A DNA stretch of 64,000 bases from Limosilactobacillus frumenti DSM 13145 (GCF_001436045.1 NZ_AZER01000016.1:434001-498000); one strand, 5' to 3'. Shown: positions 35,149 to 45,019, counted from the first letter of the stretch. The notes: generated by a model not told the origin, from the sequence alone. Made by a program: numbers and translations.

Positions 35149-36453
35149 CTACTTGTTCATCAATTCTTTATATTTATCCTCGTATTTTTCAATATCACCA
35201 GCACCCATGAAGACCAGGACAGCATTATGGTATTGCAATAGCTTATCCATTGAGTCCATATCAATTCCTTCACTATTAGGAATCTTGGCTTCCAGATCTT
35301 CACTAGAAACGTGACCGGCATTTTCACGAATGGAACCAAAAATTGGCGTGACGTAAACCTTATCTGCCCGACTGAGGGACTTGGCAAAACCATCAATATA
35401 TGCCGCCAACCGTGAATAAGTATGGGGTTGGAAAATGGTAACAATCGGCCGATCAGGGAACTTCTGCCGGGCGGCATCAATGGTAGCCTTGATTTCACTT
35501 GGGTGGTGAGCGTAATCATCAATTAAGGTATCGTCAGCAAAGTCAGTTTCACTGAAACGACGCTTAACCCCAGTAAAGTTAGCGAGTTCACGCTTAATAT
35601 CAGCCATATCAACGTGTTCCATGTATGCGACAGCAATCACCGCTAGGCTGTTCAAAACACTATGTTCACCATACAAATGAATAGTAAAGGTGCCGAGTTT
35701 TTGATCCTTAAAGTAAGCATCGTATGTGGAGCCTGCTGGCGTCCGTTGAATATTTTCGGCCCGGAAATCATCGCCTTCACCGGTACCGTAATAATATACG
35801 GGCACATCAACATCGAGTTTCCGTAAGTTGGCATCGTCACCCCAGGCAAAGATAGCCTTCTTTACCTGCTTACCATAGGTTTCAAAAGAATCCCGAACAT
35901 CATTAATATCTTTAAAGTAGTCTGGGTGATCAAAATCGATGTTTGTCATGATGGCATAGTCAGGATGGTAAGCCAAAAAGTGGTCACGGTATTCATCTGC
36001 TTCAAAAACAAAGAAGCGGTCCTTGACATTGCCCTTACCAACACCGTCACCAATTAAGTAAGAAGTTGGTTCAACCCCATCTAAAACATGGGCCAGAAGG
36101 GCGGTTGTACTCGTCTTACCATGAGCCCCAGCGATCCCAATACTTGTGTGGGACTGGACGATTTGTTCCACTGCTTCAGGGTACGAAAGAATTTGTAATC
36201 CGAGCTCATGGGCCTTCTTAACTTCTGGATGGTCATCACCAAAGGCATTTCCTTGAATCACAATCATCCCGGACTTCAGGTTATCCGGATTAAAAGGCAA
36301 AATCCGAATGCCTGCTTTTAGCAATGGGCCCTGAGTAAAGGTTTCCTTTTCAATATCAGAACCAAGAACTTCGTTACCCTGGTCATGCAAAATGCGGGCT
36401 AATGAAGCCATCCCAGTTCCCTTAATGCCAATAAAATAATAAGTTTTGCTCAT
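35149..36453 (-). CDS. murC: UDP-N-acetylmuramate--L-alanine ligase
   Basis: 434-residue Mur ligase adding L-Ala to UDP-MurNAc, the first peptide step of peptidoglycan synthesis. The N-terminal Rossmann domain begins [21 protein letters not shown]. The ATP loop is [14 protein letters not shown] (residues about 107-120). The central domain has [10 protein letters not shown] and the carbamylation/metal region, and the C-terminal domain holds [13 protein letters not shown] and FQPHTYSR. It is 24 bases after ytpR on the same transcript. Confidence 0.97.
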   Translation of the reverse strand: MSKTYYFIGIKGTGMASLARILHDQGNEVLGSDIEKETFTQGPLLKAGIRILPFNPDNLKSGMIVIQGNAFGDDHPEVKKAHELGLQILSYPEAVEQIVQSHTSIGIAGAHGKTSTTALLAHVLDGVEPTSYLIGDGVGKGNVKDRFFVFEADEYRDHFLAYHPDYAIMTNIDFDHPDYFKDINDVRDSFETYGKQVKKAIFAWGDDANLRKLDVDVPVYYYGTGEGDDFRAENIQRTPAGSTYDAYFKDQKLGTFTIHLYGEHSVLNSLAVIAVAYMEHVDMADIKRELANFTGVKRRFSETDFADDTLIDDYAHHPSEIKATIDAARQKFPDRPIVTIFQPHTYSRLAAYIDGFAKSLSRADKVYVTPIFGSIRENAGHVSSEDLEAKIPNSEGIDMDSMDKLLQYHNAVLVFMGAGDIEKYEDKYKELMNK

Positions 36454-36477
36454 TGATCTGATTCCTTCCTCAATTCA

Positions 36478-37128
36478 TTAATTTTGAGCTGGAAAGTAAG
36501 TGTTGGCCTTTGCAAAGTCAACTGCTTCACCAACTTCTTGCCAGTCATCTGGAATAATCCATAATCCCTTCTTATCAGGGGCGTTCTTCAAGTGGAGCTC
36601 ACGGAATCCGCAAAGCATCCCATCACTGTCAACCCCCATTAACTGGCCAGGCCAAATAATCTTACCGTCGGGCATCATTGCACCAGGACGGGCAACGACA
36701 ACTTTAATGCCTTCTTTGACATTTGGGGAGCCACAAACAATTTGAACAGTTTGATCATGCCCAATCTTAGTTTGGGTAATTTTCAAATGATCTGACTTAG
36801 GGTGGTCAGTCATTTTTTCAACGTAGCCCACAACAAACTTTGGTGATTCATCAGCAGTCAATAGTTGGTCAAAGCCTGCTGCCTTAAGAGCATCATTCAA
36901 CTTAGCGACTTGGTCAGCAGTTAAAAAGACCTGACCATTTTCCTGCTTCAATTCAGGTAAGATCTTGCTGGCCGCTAAAAAGTTGTAGCCCAAAAGGTGG
37001 TGATCATTGCTGGCAGTAATCTGCGCGATGTTATCCTTAACAGTGGTTTCTTGATCGTCAGTATCTGGTGCAGTGATGACTACTAAAGTATCGTCAAGTT
37101 CAGCCGGATTATAACTGGAAATTAACAT
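36478..37128 (-). CDS. ytpR: YtpR-type tRNA-binding domain protein
   Basis: 216-residue protein made of an N-terminal DUF4479-like region (about 1-90) and a C-terminal EMAPII/PheT-type OB fold (about 100-205). The OB fold is recognised by VGYVEKMTDHPKSDHLKITQTKIG, QIVCGSPNVKEG and the GVDSDGMLCGFREL motif, closely matching the PheT N-terminus in this same window. YtpR proteins are presumed to bind tRNA or act in trans-editing or repair; the role is unproven. It is upstream of murC. Confidence 0.92.
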   Translation of the reverse strand: MLISSYNPAELDDTLVVITAPDTDDQETTVKDNIAQITASNDHHLLGYNFLAASKILPELKQENGQVFLTADQVAKLNDALKAAGFDQLLTADESPKFVVGYVEKMTDHPKSDHLKITQTKIGHDQTVQIVCGSPNVKEGIKVVVARPGAMMPDGKIIWPGQLMGVDSDGMLCGFRELHLKNAPDKKGLWIIPDDWQEVGEAVDFAKANTYFPAQN

Positions 37129-37209
37129 TTAATTATCCCTTTCTACAATTGAAATGAAAGAAGGATGATTGCCTGATGCCCCTCATCCTTCAAATTACCG
37201 TCTTATATT

Positions 37210-37530
37210 TTACTTCAAATCGTTCAAAAAATCTTCCACTTGTTGCTTGGTTTTACGATCTTTATTTACTAATCGGCCAATTTCCTTTCCATCGCAATAC
37301 ACGACGAAGCTCGGAATGCCGAAAATATTCAAATCCGCTGCTAAAGACAAATTATCATCACGATCAACTGCAAGGAACTTAAAATCTGGGAAGTCCCTTT
37401 CAATCTCTGGCATAGCTGGTTTAATAAATTGACAATCAGGACACCAGTTGGCTGAGAAAAAGAGGACATACTGTCCTTCACTGATTGTTTGCAATAGTTG
37501 TTCTTCATCCATGGTCGCTAACTTTTCCAT
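37210..37530 (-). CDS. Thioredoxin family protein, YtpP-like
   Basis: 106-residue thioredoxin fold with active site WCPDC (residues about 29-33), distinct from the WCGPC of classical thioredoxin, and the cis-Pro loop GIPSFVVY. The Asp between the cysteines will shift the redox potential. The ATG at 37528-37530 is chosen because a GAGGGGG site precedes it at about 11 bases; the longer reading from 37578 has none. In Bacillus, ytpP also neighbours ytpQ and ytpR. A thiol-disulfide exchange role in the cytoplasm is likely. Confidence 0.92.
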   Translation of the reverse strand: MEKLATMDEEQLLQTISEGQYVLFFSANWCPDCQFIKPAMPEIERDFPDFKFLAVDRDDNLSLAADLNIFGIPSFVVYCDGKEIGRLVNKDRKTKQQVEDFLNDLK

Positions 37531-37650
37531 AAGTAATTGATCCCCCTCTAGTAGTAATTGCATTATAGCATTCTCCATTAATATTCGGGGACTTTTTGCA
37601 TTCTACGCAATTCATGATAAAATATCATTATTATTCATTGATAAAGCAGT

Positions 37651-37656
37651 ATAATA
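37651..37656 (+). promoter_or_regulatory. Putative -10 element of the small membrane protein gene
   Basis: A consensus TATAAT lies 35 bases before the ATG, with an AT-rich but weak -35 region. It is divergent from the thioredoxin gene. Confidence 0.45.
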
Positions 37657-37690
37657 AACGATATTAACAAATAAAGGAAGCAATTACTTA

Positions 37691-38026
37691 ATGAATGATT
37701 CAAACAGCACAATCAATCCCTGGCTTTTGCCAGTTACTCTTGGTGCGTCTGGAATATTAGGCTTTTTAGCCGGTAAATTAGTCGGTCAAAGTCGGCTTTC
37801 TGCGGACGATATTCTCAAAATGGTTCATGATGACTTTGCTAAAGAAGGAACCATTACCGGTAGTTGGATTAACCACCACCGCATCCCCTACCAACGGTTT
37901 GCAGTGCGGACCGAAGCCTATGAAGGTGGCCTGACTCGTCTGGAAGATGACCAACCTGTTGATTACCAGTTTATCGCTGACGCAAAAACTGGTAGTCTGC
38001 TGTCACTCAAACGTGAAGAACGATAA
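37691..38026 (+). CDS. Small membrane-anchored protein, PepSY-like C-terminus
   Basis: 111 residues with a single N-terminal membrane segment (about 11-31, rich in Gly/Leu), typical of an anchored small protein. The outer or soluble part contains the pattern VDYQFIADAKTGSLLSLKRE, reminiscent of PepSY-type domains, in which a beta strand ends in DA.TG. PepSY domains occur in protease propeptides and sensor proteins, but no function can be assigned. AAAGGAAG precedes the ATG, and a promoter and a terminator frame it as a monocistronic unit. The family call is tentative. Confidence 0.75.
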   Translation: MNDSNSTINPWLLPVTLGASGILGFLAGKLVGQSRLSADDILKMVHDDFAKEGTITGSWINHHRIPYQRFAVRTEAYEGGLTRLEDDQPVDYQFIADAKTGSLLSLKREER

Positions 38027-38030
38027 TCTA

Positions 38031-38074
38031 AAAGGGCTCTATTACTCAGTTCAGTACTGAATAATAGAGCCTTT
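38031..38074. terminator. Bidirectional intrinsic terminator
   Basis: AAAGGGCTCTATTA pairs with ATAATAGAGCCTTT (with small internal differences) between two convergent genes. Confidence 0.85.
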
Positions 38075-38084
38075 ACTTATTTCG

Positions 38085-38732
38085 TCACTTTTCAGGCATC
38101 GTCGCCGTCAACTTATAAATTGGTTGACCCTTAGAAGCAAATTTATGCTCATACTCGGTTTCAACATTATGATCATTCTCATCACTGTGATGAAGGTCCA
38201 ACCAAACACCATCAAAGTGCATGCCAAAGTTGTTCATGCTCTGAAGGGAGAATTCAAAGAAGCCCATATTGTCAGTCTTTAATTCCACCTTTCCTCCAGG
38301 GACTAATATTTGTTGGTATTCTGCCAAGAAGGTATGGTATGTCAACCGTCGCTTGGCATGCCGCTTCTTTGGCCACGGGTCAGAAAAGTTTAAATACAGT
38401 TGCTGAACTTCACCAGACGCAAAGTATGTTTCCAACTCTTCTCCCTCCCCACAAATCAATTGGAGGTTGGGAAGTTCTTCCGGCAATGCTTTTTTCAAAG
38501 CAATGGCAGCCACCGTCCGCTGAATTTCCAGACCTATAAAATTGATCTCGGGGTGCGCCTTGGCCATCCCAATAATGAACTGCCCTTTGCCCATTCCAAC
38601 TTCAAGGTGAAGGGGCTGCTTCTTAGGAAAACGGCTCTCCCATTTACCACGGAATTGGGCTGCATCTTCAACTAACATTTCAGGATGAGCAGCCATTAAT
38701 GGGTCTGCCCATTTTTTGTGTTTAACACGCAT
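38085..38732 (-). CDS. trmB: tRNA (guanine-N7-)-methyltransferase
   Basis: 215-residue TrmB that makes m7G46 in the tRNA variable loop. The SAM-binding motif is LHLEVGMGKGQFIIGMA (residues about 40-56), IGLEIQRTVAA follows, and the diagnostic FSDPWPKKRHAKRRLT lies near residue 120. It follows ecsB by nine bases and is probably the last gene of ecsA-ecsB-trmB. Confidence 0.97.
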   Translation of the reverse strand: MRVKHKKWADPLMAAHPEMLVEDAAQFRGKWESRFPKKQPLHLEVGMGKGQFIIGMAKAHPEINFIGLEIQRTVAAIALKKALPEELPNLQLICGEGEELETYFASGEVQQLYLNFSDPWPKKRHAKRRLTYHTFLAEYQQILVPGGKVELKTDNMGFFEFSLQSMNNFGMHFDGVWLDLHHSDENDHNVETEYEHKFASKGQPIYKLTATMPEK

Positions 38733-38741
38733 TAGAAAACC

Positions 38742-39944
38742 TCACTTATTCATCTTTTTAATTCTGGTTCCAAAGTAGAAGCGAACTAGCAGGAATACTT
38801 CAATTATCCCGACCACCAAGTTTAGTGCACAGTGTGACCAATTAGTCTGGTAACCCAGTGAAGCCAGGACAATTAACAGCATTTCGATTGTCGTTATTTT
38901 AGCCAATAATTGACGGAAATCTGTCACCTGGTCTTCAGTAGAAACAGGATACAGGTGGGTAAAAACATTGTCCGCATACTGCTCGTAAAACGGCATTAGT
39001 TGAGTGGCAACTAAGTAAATAAACAGGATCACCAAGATAGTATTCAACCAACTCACCTGGACGAAAAATGATACTAACATTCCCACGATTGTTAGCCGAG
39101 CAACTAAACCGCTAATTTCGACATTGCGAACAAATCCATGAGCGTACAGGTATGACCATGGATGCCCCGCAATCGTCAACCAGTTCACTAACCAGCTCAA
39201 CCATTGACGGCGCTTAACATTTCCTTGGACACTTGGGACATCCGTAAACAGGTTGAAGAAGCGGTACACACTGTACATTCGGTCAGTTTCCATTTTAACA
39301 GCGGCCCGCCAATCAATCGTTAAATGACGATAAACCAAGCGCATACCAAGTGTTAAGACAATTGCCACGGCCAGACCGGCAAATGGATTTATCAACCAGG
39401 TGGCTGCCGCAATAATTAAGGGGTTCACCCAATATTCGAAACGGCTTCGCCAGCGTTGTGCTGACCAGCGTAAACTAATGGATTTTCGGGCAGTAAATAA
39501 CCAATTCTCCTTAGCGAGCATTGCGGTGATCACAATCATAATTAAGTCCACATTGGTCAATCGCTCGGTGGTCATTGCGAACGGCAGTGCCACAGCTGTA
39601 CCTGCGATAGTAATCAGCTCTGCTAAAAGAACGCTGTAGCGATAAGCATGGTCAAGATAATTCTCCATCGCCTTAACTTGGGGCAATAGGAAAATTGGAT
39701 CTGCCCGTTTAAGCAATGTCGCCAGTCGACCAAGTTGAGGCAGGATGGTAAACCAAAGGATCAGTAGCCACCGTGTCCACCACAAATGGGAATTCAATTG
39801 TGGCAGCCACTGAGAATAACCATAAGCTAATGCCCCGAACAAAAAGAATAAGGCAATGACAAAGTGATCATTAAAAACGAGTCGCCAATACTTAAGTAGC
39901 GTCATAAAATGCTTTTGACGACGTTGACTAAATAAACTACTCAT
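38742..39944 (-). CDS. ecsB: ABC transporter permease EcsB
   Basis: About 400-residue polytopic membrane protein of the EcsB family, partner of the EcsA ATPase. In Bacillus, EcsAB affects regulated intramembrane proteolysis by RasP, secretion and competence; the transported peptide or lipid is unknown. Hydrophobic segments cluster at about residues 25-65, 105-160, 175-210 and 285-395. Three ATG codons lie close together; the third (39942-39944) is chosen because AAGGA is nine bases upstream. Even so, it overlaps ecsA by eight bases. Confidence 0.93.
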   Translation of the reverse strand: MSSLFSQRRQKHFMTLLKYWRLVFNDHFVIALFFLFGALAYGYSQWLPQLNSHLWWTRWLLILWFTILPQLGRLATLLKRADPIFLLPQVKAMENYLDHAYRYSVLLAELITIAGTAVALPFAMTTERLTNVDLIMIVITAMLAKENWLFTARKSISLRWSAQRWRSRFEYWVNPLIIAAATWLINPFAGLAVAIVLTLGMRLVYRHLTIDWRAAVKMETDRMYSVYRFFNLFTDVPSVQGNVKRRQWLSWLVNWLTIAGHPWSYLYAHGFVRNVEISGLVARLTIVGMLVSFFVQVSWLNTILVILFIYLVATQLMPFYEQYADNVFTHLYPVSTEDQVTDFRQLLAKITTIEMLLIVLASLGYQTNWSHCALNLVVGIIEVFLLVRFYFGTRIKKMNK

Positions 39945-40674
39945 CGTCATCATTCCTTGCTAAACGAAGATAAATATCATCCAGTGATTCATTTGGCTGA
40001 TCAGCCTCAGCACGTAATTCGTCTAATGTTCCATGAGCACGCACCCGACCGTTAGCAAGTAGGACAAAGCGATCACAATACTTTTGGGCCGTGTCCAGAA
40101 CGTGGGTTGACATCAGGACTGCCGTTCCCGCTTGTTTTCGTTCTTCAATTAGGTTAAGCAAGTCATGGACAGCGAGCGGATCCAATCCATAGAATGGTTC
40201 GTCCACAATTAATAGCTTGGCGTTAGTCATAAAGGCACAGCAGATCATCACCTTCTGCTTCATCCCCTTGGAAAAGTCTGCTGGGAACCAGTCTAACTTA
40301 TTGTCTAAGCGGAAGGTTTTCAAAAGTTGGTGAGCCCGTGGCCATGTCTGCTCAGGGGCCAATCCATAAGCAGTCATTGTTAATTCCAGATGTTCACGTA
40401 ACGTTAATTCATTATATAAGACCGGTGCTTCAGGAACATAAGCAATCTGTCGCTTATACTCCGCGGGGTCTTGGTCGATCTTGATCCCATTTAAAGTAAT
40501 GGACCCAGAAAATGGTCGCAGTAAGCCAATTACATGGTTAATGGTAGTGGATTTACCTGCCCCATTTAGGCCAATTAGCCCCACTAATTCCCCCGGTTTA
40601 ACGGTGAAGCTGACCTTATGAAGAACCGGTATTTGTGAATAACCGCCGACAATTTGATTTACTTCTAATGCCAT
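39937..40674 (-). CDS. ecsA: ABC transporter ATP-binding protein EcsA
   Basis: 245-residue ATPase subunit. Walker A is GLNGAGKSTT (residues about 36-45), the Q-loop lies in AYVPEAPVLYNELT, the signature sequence is the degenerate FSKGMKQKV, Walker B is LLIVDEPFYGLDP, and the switch His follows in STHVLD. It pairs with EcsB. The extended -10 on the minus strand at 40704-40709 may drive ecsAB and trmB, divergent from hit. Confidence 0.95.
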   Translation of the reverse strand: MALEVNQIVGGYSQIPVLHKVSFTVKPGELVGLIGLNGAGKSTTINHVIGLLRPFSGSITLNGIKIDQDPAEYKRQIAYVPEAPVLYNELTLREHLELTMTAYGLAPEQTWPRAHQLLKTFRLDNKLDWFPADFSKGMKQKVMICCAFMTNAKLLIVDEPFYGLDPLAVHDLLNLIEERKQAGTAVLMSTHVLDTAQKYCDRFVLLANGRVRAHGTLDELRAEADQPNESLDDIYLRLARNDDDE

Positions 40675-40703
40675 GGTAATCTCCTTTGATCGTTCTAGCG
40701 TTG

Positions 40704-40709
40704 ATTATA
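40704..40709 (-). promoter_or_regulatory. Putative extended -10 element for ecsAB
   Basis: Minus-strand TATAAT preceded by TG and one base, 30 bases before the ecsA start. Confidence 0.5.
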
Positions 40710-40795
40710 TCATAGGGTCCCCTAATCGTGAGAATACGGTTTGATGTCATTTTTTGGTATACTATTGTTAATAATGTAAAAAGGAGCGAGTGAAC

Positions 40796-41221
40796 ATGGA
40801 CGATTGTATTTTCTGTAAAATTATCAAAGGTGAAATTCCTAGTTACACTGTTTATGAAGATGATGTTGTAAAAGCCTTTCTCGATATTTCTCAAGGCACT
40901 CCTGGTCACACCCTAGTTGTACCCAAGAAACATGTGAAGGATATTTTTGCATATGATCCTGACCTTGCAGCAGCGGTTTTCTCACGTATTCCAAAGATTG
41001 CCCGTGCGATCAAGGCTTCAAATCCAGATATTAAGGGTATGAATATCGTCAATAACAATGGTAAGGTTGCTTACCAATCTGTCTTCCACTCCCACATTCA
41101 CCTTGTGCCACGCTACTCTGATCACGACGATTTCAAGATGATCTTTAAGGATAATTCAGGCGATTACAATGATGAAAAATATAAAGCAATCCAAGATTCC
41201 ATCATTAAGCAGTTTAACTAA
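40796..41221 (+). CDS. hit: HIT family hydrolase (histidine triad)
   Basis: 141-residue HIT protein of the Hint/HinT branch that hydrolyses nucleoside phosphoramidates or adenylates. Two N-terminal cysteines in CIFCKIIKGEIP may bind zinc. GTPGHTLVVPKKHV and the triad VFHSHIHLVPRY (near residue 100) are diagnostic. ATG at 40796 is chosen because AAGGAG lies nine bases upstream; the GTG six bases earlier is too close. In Firmicutes hit sits next to ecsAB, as here. Confidence 0.95.
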   Translation: MDDCIFCKIIKGEIPSYTVYEDDVVKAFLDISQGTPGHTLVVPKKHVKDIFAYDPDLAAAVFSRIPKIARAIKASNPDIKGMNIVNNNGKVAYQSVFHSHIHLVPRYSDHDDFKMIFKDNSGDYNDEKYKAIQDSIIKQFN

Positions 41222-41438
41222 AACCGTTAAGACGGTAGCAGATGAAGCCGTCAGCGATGTTAAGGATGTTGTCAATGCCAGTCGACGATTAGCCACCAAC
41301 GTTAAAGGTTTGCAACATGCTAGTCGACAAGCAGCTAGCTGGGAAGACGCTGTTCAGCGTGATGTGCAACGTTGGCAATCGCAGGCTCAACCGACGATTG
41401 ATAAGCTAAAACATGATATTGAAAAATTAAATAAATAG
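41169..41438 (+). CDS. Small coiled-coil protein overlapping the hit 3' end
   Basis: 89 residues, hydrophilic and Lys/Ala/Val/Asp-rich, predicted almost wholly helical (DEAVSDVKDVVNASRRLATNVKGLQHASRQAAS), with no membrane segment. The frame begins 53 bases inside hit in another frame and runs to the hit terminator. The first codons overlapping hit may not all be used; the ribosome site is weak. Position and composition resemble the small YtxH-like or apolipoprotein-like proteins often downstream of hit in lactobacilli, but no family can be claimed. Confidence 0.65.
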   Translation: MMKNIKQSKIPSLSSLTKTVKTVADEAVSDVKDVVNASRRLATNVKGLQHASRQAASWEDAVQRDVQRWQSQAQPTIDKLKHDIEKLNK

Positions 41439-41446
41439 CTGCAAAT

Positions 41447-41499
41447 AAAAGCGGCCGTTAGCGTTCAATCATTGCGTTGGACGTTAACGGTCGCCTTTT
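41447..41499. terminator. Bidirectional terminator between hit region and prsA
   Basis: A long stem with AAAAGCG..CCGTTA..CGT..CAA against TTG..ACG..TAACGG..CGCCTTTT lies between convergent genes. Confidence 0.85.
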
Positions 41500-41507
41500 A
41501 TATTGGT

Positions 41508-42458
41508 TTACTTGTTGTTTGAGTTGGAACTATTCTGGCCTAGTGAACCACTATTGCTATTAGCAGTAGTAGCGTTGGAATTCAGGTATTCATCAAGAAT
41601 GTTCTTTAAGTCATTATCCTTGATGGAGACGTTCCCCTTCTTCAGGACATCAGCAACCACCTTGTGTAAGAATGTTGAGTTATTCATCTTTTCTTGCACA
41701 ATTTGGTTCCGCAAATCATTAATGTGTTGACTCTTCTTACCCTTTGCTGGGTGTTCAATCATGTAAATAACTTGGTAACCATCGTCAGTCTTAACTGGTT
41801 CCTTTGTGTATTCACCAGTCTTCAATTGGAAAGCGGCCTTCTTGTATGCTGAATCAACAGCGGTGGAAGTATTGTCAAAGGCTGCCACCTTACCACCAAC
41901 GTTCTTATTAGAACTGTCAGTAGACTTTGACTTGACTAACTTCTTAAAAGTCTTGTAAGGACTGTCAGAATTATTCATCTGATCAATAATATTTTGGGCA
42001 TCTTCCTTACTGCCAACCAGGATTTCGGCAGTTTGAACTTTTGGCTGGTACTTAGTCCATTGCTTGTCAATCTGCTTGTTGGTGATGTGGACATGCGCCT
42101 TAACAGCAGCTTCCAAGCACAGGTTGGAACGAATTTGTTGCTTCAGGGACTTTTCAGTCAAACCGTTTTGCTGAAGCATGGCTGAAAATTGAGATCCATA
42201 TTGGTTCTTGTAGGTATTATATTGAGCATTAACTTCCTTGTCAGAAACTTGCTTACCATATTGCTTTTCCAATACCTTATCAAGGATCATCTGTTGAAGA
42301 ACCTGCTTACCGGAATTGGTTTGCTTCATACTGCTGTAGTATTCACTTTCGGTAATCTTCCCACCACTAGTCGTTGCCACAGCTTTGCTACCACAGGCAG
42401 CCAATGGCAGAATCAAAGTCACACTAGCGAGAATTGCTAATAACTTTTTAGATTTCAA
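41508..42458 (-). CDS. prsA: Foldase lipoprotein PrsA
   Basis: 316-residue extracytoplasmic foldase, a peptidyl-prolyl isomerase of the parvulin type that helps secreted proteins fold. The lipoprotein signal ends in LPLAAC (Cys22). A SurA-like chaperone region follows. The parvulin domain (about 143-230) begins [18 protein letters not shown] and includes [30 protein letters not shown]. The last 25 residues are Asn/Ser-rich and disordered. It is monocistronic. Confidence 0.95.
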   Translation of the reverse strand: MKSKKLLAILASVTLILPLAACGSKAVATTSGGKITESEYYSSMKQTNSGKQVLQQMILDKVLEKQYGKQVSDKEVNAQYNTYKNQYGSQFSAMLQQNGLTEKSLKQQIRSNLCLEAAVKAHVHITNKQIDKQWTKYQPKVQTAEILVGSKEDAQNIIDQMNNSDSPYKTFKKLVKSKSTDSSNKNVGGKVAAFDNTSTAVDSAYKKAAFQLKTGEYTKEPVKTDDGYQVIYMIEHPAKGKKSQHINDLRNQIVQEKMNNSTFLHKVVADVLKKGNVSIKDNDLKNILDEYLNSNATTANSNSGSLGQNSSNSNNK

Positions 42459-42568
42459 AAGAACACATCCTTCTATAATTTTTAATTCGAAAACTTACCA
42501 ATCTAATATACCACAATCAGAAAGCGGCACGAATTAGAAGTCCAAAATGTTTAAGAGTTTTTCAATAT

Positions 42569-45019
42569 TTATTCACATTTATTTAAATCAATCACTGCCG
42601 CAGACCAATTAAGGGCCCGTTCATCAGCGGTAAAGTAAATTACCTGTTGGTTCGCAGCTAACTGATTTAAGATGGCCATCATTTTGTGACGACGAACTTG
42701 ATCAAAATTAACAAAGCCATCATCAATTAAAATTGGTAATTTTAACTGGTCCGCAATAACCATGATAAATCCTAAACGTAAGGCAATAAATAATTGTTCG
42801 GCGGTCCCTAAAGAAAGTTCCTCTACTTGATAAGTCTGTTGATGATCATCAATCACTTGGATTCCTTCATCATTCAGCAGGATTTGCGAGTAATGTTTAT
42901 TCGTCAATGTAGTAAAGAACTGTTCAGCCTGGTGAACAATCTTTGGAAAGCGGTCCGCCGATGCTAGTTGGAGTGCATGTTGAATCCATTTAATAGCCAA
43001 CTGGTAAGTCAACCACTGACGGCTCTCTTGCCAGATCACCGTCTCGAGATTGGCTTGTTCTTGCTGCAGTTGACTATAGGTGCCATTCTTGACGAGGTCC
43101 TCAATCGTTACCTTTAGATGAGCCAATTTGGTGACAATTTCTTCGCTTTGCTGTTGGTTAGCCGCCAGTTTCTGGTGGGCAGCAGTTAAGTTCTGACTTA
43201 AATCTGCTTCATTGTCATATCTAGCCAATTGCTGTTTATCCTGATCACTCAGTTGCTGATCATATGCTGACTGCGTAACTGCCTGTTTTTGAGCCGCAGC
43301 ACGGGTAGCTAGATAATGACTAAATTCATTAGCGTCATGAACATCCACTTGCTGGTAGTAAGCTGATAATTGCTTTTCCATTGTTGACTGTCGGTTTTGC
43401 AAATCAACCACCTGCTTTTGTTCACGACTGAGTTCCCGGCCCAATTGATTAGCTTGTTGCGTTTGATCCTCGATTTGGACAAGCCATTGACGGTAGTTAT
43501 TAATCAGTGCGTCATCATCACTGCCCTGGACAAACCGGGGCAGTTGCTGACGCAGAGTTTGAAATTGCTTAGTCAAAGAAACCGTTGCCTGATGGCTAAC
43601 CTGGACCTGACGTTGAAGCTCCTGGTACCGGTGTAAGTCTGCTTGCATAGTAATCCACTGATTGGTTGGAAAAGCCGATAAACCATGTTGCTTACCAAAA
43701 CGGTGGATGGCTGCTGTTTGACTTTTAGCACTTTGATAATTAGTCCAATAATACCAGACACCGCCAGCAATGGCGATAACTAAGCCCAGTACTGTCAATA
43801 GTAACGTATGAACCGCCAAGCCAATAATAAATAGAGTAACTCCCACCAAGCTTAAAGCAAGGACAGGGGCCTTCTGACTACTTGTGGTCGTTTCTAACAA
43901 CGTATGCAGTTTGAACAAATCGTTTTCCCCTAGTGGCGCTGGCAATGGTTGCCGATGATATCGTTCTTCAATTTGGGATTGTTCTCGTTGCCAATCTGCC
44001 AGCTGTTGAGATGATTGATTTTGCATCTTCATTTGCAACGTTAATAACTGATCCTTTAGTTGTTGGTACTTGACCTTATTATTCTGGTAATCTTGTACTT
44101 GCTCATTGGCTAGTCCTGCTTGCTGCCCACTCAACCGTGCCACCGTTTCTTGATTTGCCTTTAATTGGCGCTGAACTTCGGCTAAGGATGTTTGCAATCC
44201 CTGCACTTTGGCAATGGTCTCATCACTCATCTCGTGCCGAAGCTGGTTTTTCTGCTGACCAGCCTGCCAATTTTGATAAACCGGCCATAACCGCTGAAGG
44301 TGCTCAAGCTTGGCAACCTGCTGTTTGCAATCCGGCCGTTGTGTTGCCAGTCGCTGTTGCTGACTAGTTAGTGATTGCACCTGCTGCTGTAATTGTTGGT
44401 ATTCGGCATATTGGTCACGGGCATCAGCGAGACGTCCACGTAGTTCTTGATATTCCTTCAAATGTTTGACCACTGGCTGCTTCCGTCCCCGGGGTTTGTA
44501 CAATTCATCAGCCTGTTTAGCTAACTTATTACTTTGCGCAAGCCATTCTTGTGAGCCAACTGCTCCAACCTGTTGGAGTTGCTGCTCAACAGTTGCTTGG
44601 TCCAGATCATCCGTAATCAAGTCCTGATTACCGAAGCTATAAATTGCGCGGTATAAGTCACGATCCAAGGGGCCAATTAACTGGTTCAAAAAAGAAACTG
44701 GCTTATGGTGACCATTGATATCAGTGATTGTCACCTTGCCCCCATTTTTACCTTTGGTCCGTTTAATTGTATATTCTTGGCCATTTTGATTGATTGTCAG
44801 AGAGCCACCATAGGCCGTCCCATCCTTAGGCAGGTACTGTTGGAAGCGGTTTTTACCCCGACCATCAGCAAAACCAAAAAGGATACTCAAGATAAAATTA
44901 GCAAGGGTTGTTTTGCCTGCTTCATTGTGACCAAAAACCACCGTTGGATTGTCCTCAAAGTTAAAATCCTGATCATGCCACTTGCCGAAGCCATCAATAT
45001 GGACACGGTTAATCTTCAT
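42569..45019 (-). CDS. yhaN: SMC-like ATPase YhaN
   Basis: About 816-residue AAA/SMC-like protein, the large partner of the YhaO nuclease and comparable to SbcC or Rad50. The N-terminal ATPase half has VVFGHNEAGKTTLANFIL. Long Gln-rich coiled coils (about 180-350 and 450-640) are interrupted by two hydrophobic stretches near residues 390-430 that look like membrane segments, a YhaN feature. The C-terminal half has LPILIDDGFVNFDQVRRHKMM as Walker B. The start at 45017-45019 follows AGGAGG and overlaps yhaO by 11 bases. It probably acts in DNA end processing. Confidence 0.9.
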   Translation of the reverse strand: MKINRVHIDGFGKWHDQDFNFEDNPTVVFGHNEAGKTTLANFILSILFGFADGRGKNRFQQYLPKDGTAYGGSLTINQNGQEYTIKRTKGKNGGKVTITDINGHHKPVSFLNQLIGPLDRDLYRAIYSFGNQDLITDDLDQATVEQQLQQVGAVGSQEWLAQSNKLAKQADELYKPRGRKQPVVKHLKEYQELRGRLADARDQYAEYQQLQQQVQSLTSQQQRLATQRPDCKQQVAKLEHLQRLWPVYQNWQAGQQKNQLRHEMSDETIAKVQGLQTSLAEVQRQLKANQETVARLSGQQAGLANEQVQDYQNNKVKYQQLKDQLLTLQMKMQNQSSQQLADWQREQSQIEERYHRQPLPAPLGENDLFKLHTLLETTTSSQKAPVLALSLVGVTLFIIGLAVHTLLLTVLGLVIAIAGGVWYYWTNYQSAKSQTAAIHRFGKQHGLSAFPTNQWITMQADLHRYQELQRQVQVSHQATVSLTKQFQTLRQQLPRFVQGSDDDALINNYRQWLVQIEDQTQQANQLGRELSREQKQVVDLQNRQSTMEKQLSAYYQQVDVHDANEFSHYLATRAAAQKQAVTQSAYDQQLSDQDKQQLARYDNEADLSQNLTAAHQKLAANQQQSEEIVTKLAHLKVTIEDLVKNGTYSQLQQEQANLETVIWQESRQWLTYQLAIKWIQHALQLASADRFPKIVHQAEQFFTTLTNKHYSQILLNDEGIQVIDDHQQTYQVEELSLGTAEQLFIALRLGFIMVIADQLKLPILIDDGFVNFDQVRRHKMMAILNQLAANQQVIYFTADERALNWSAAVIDLNKCE

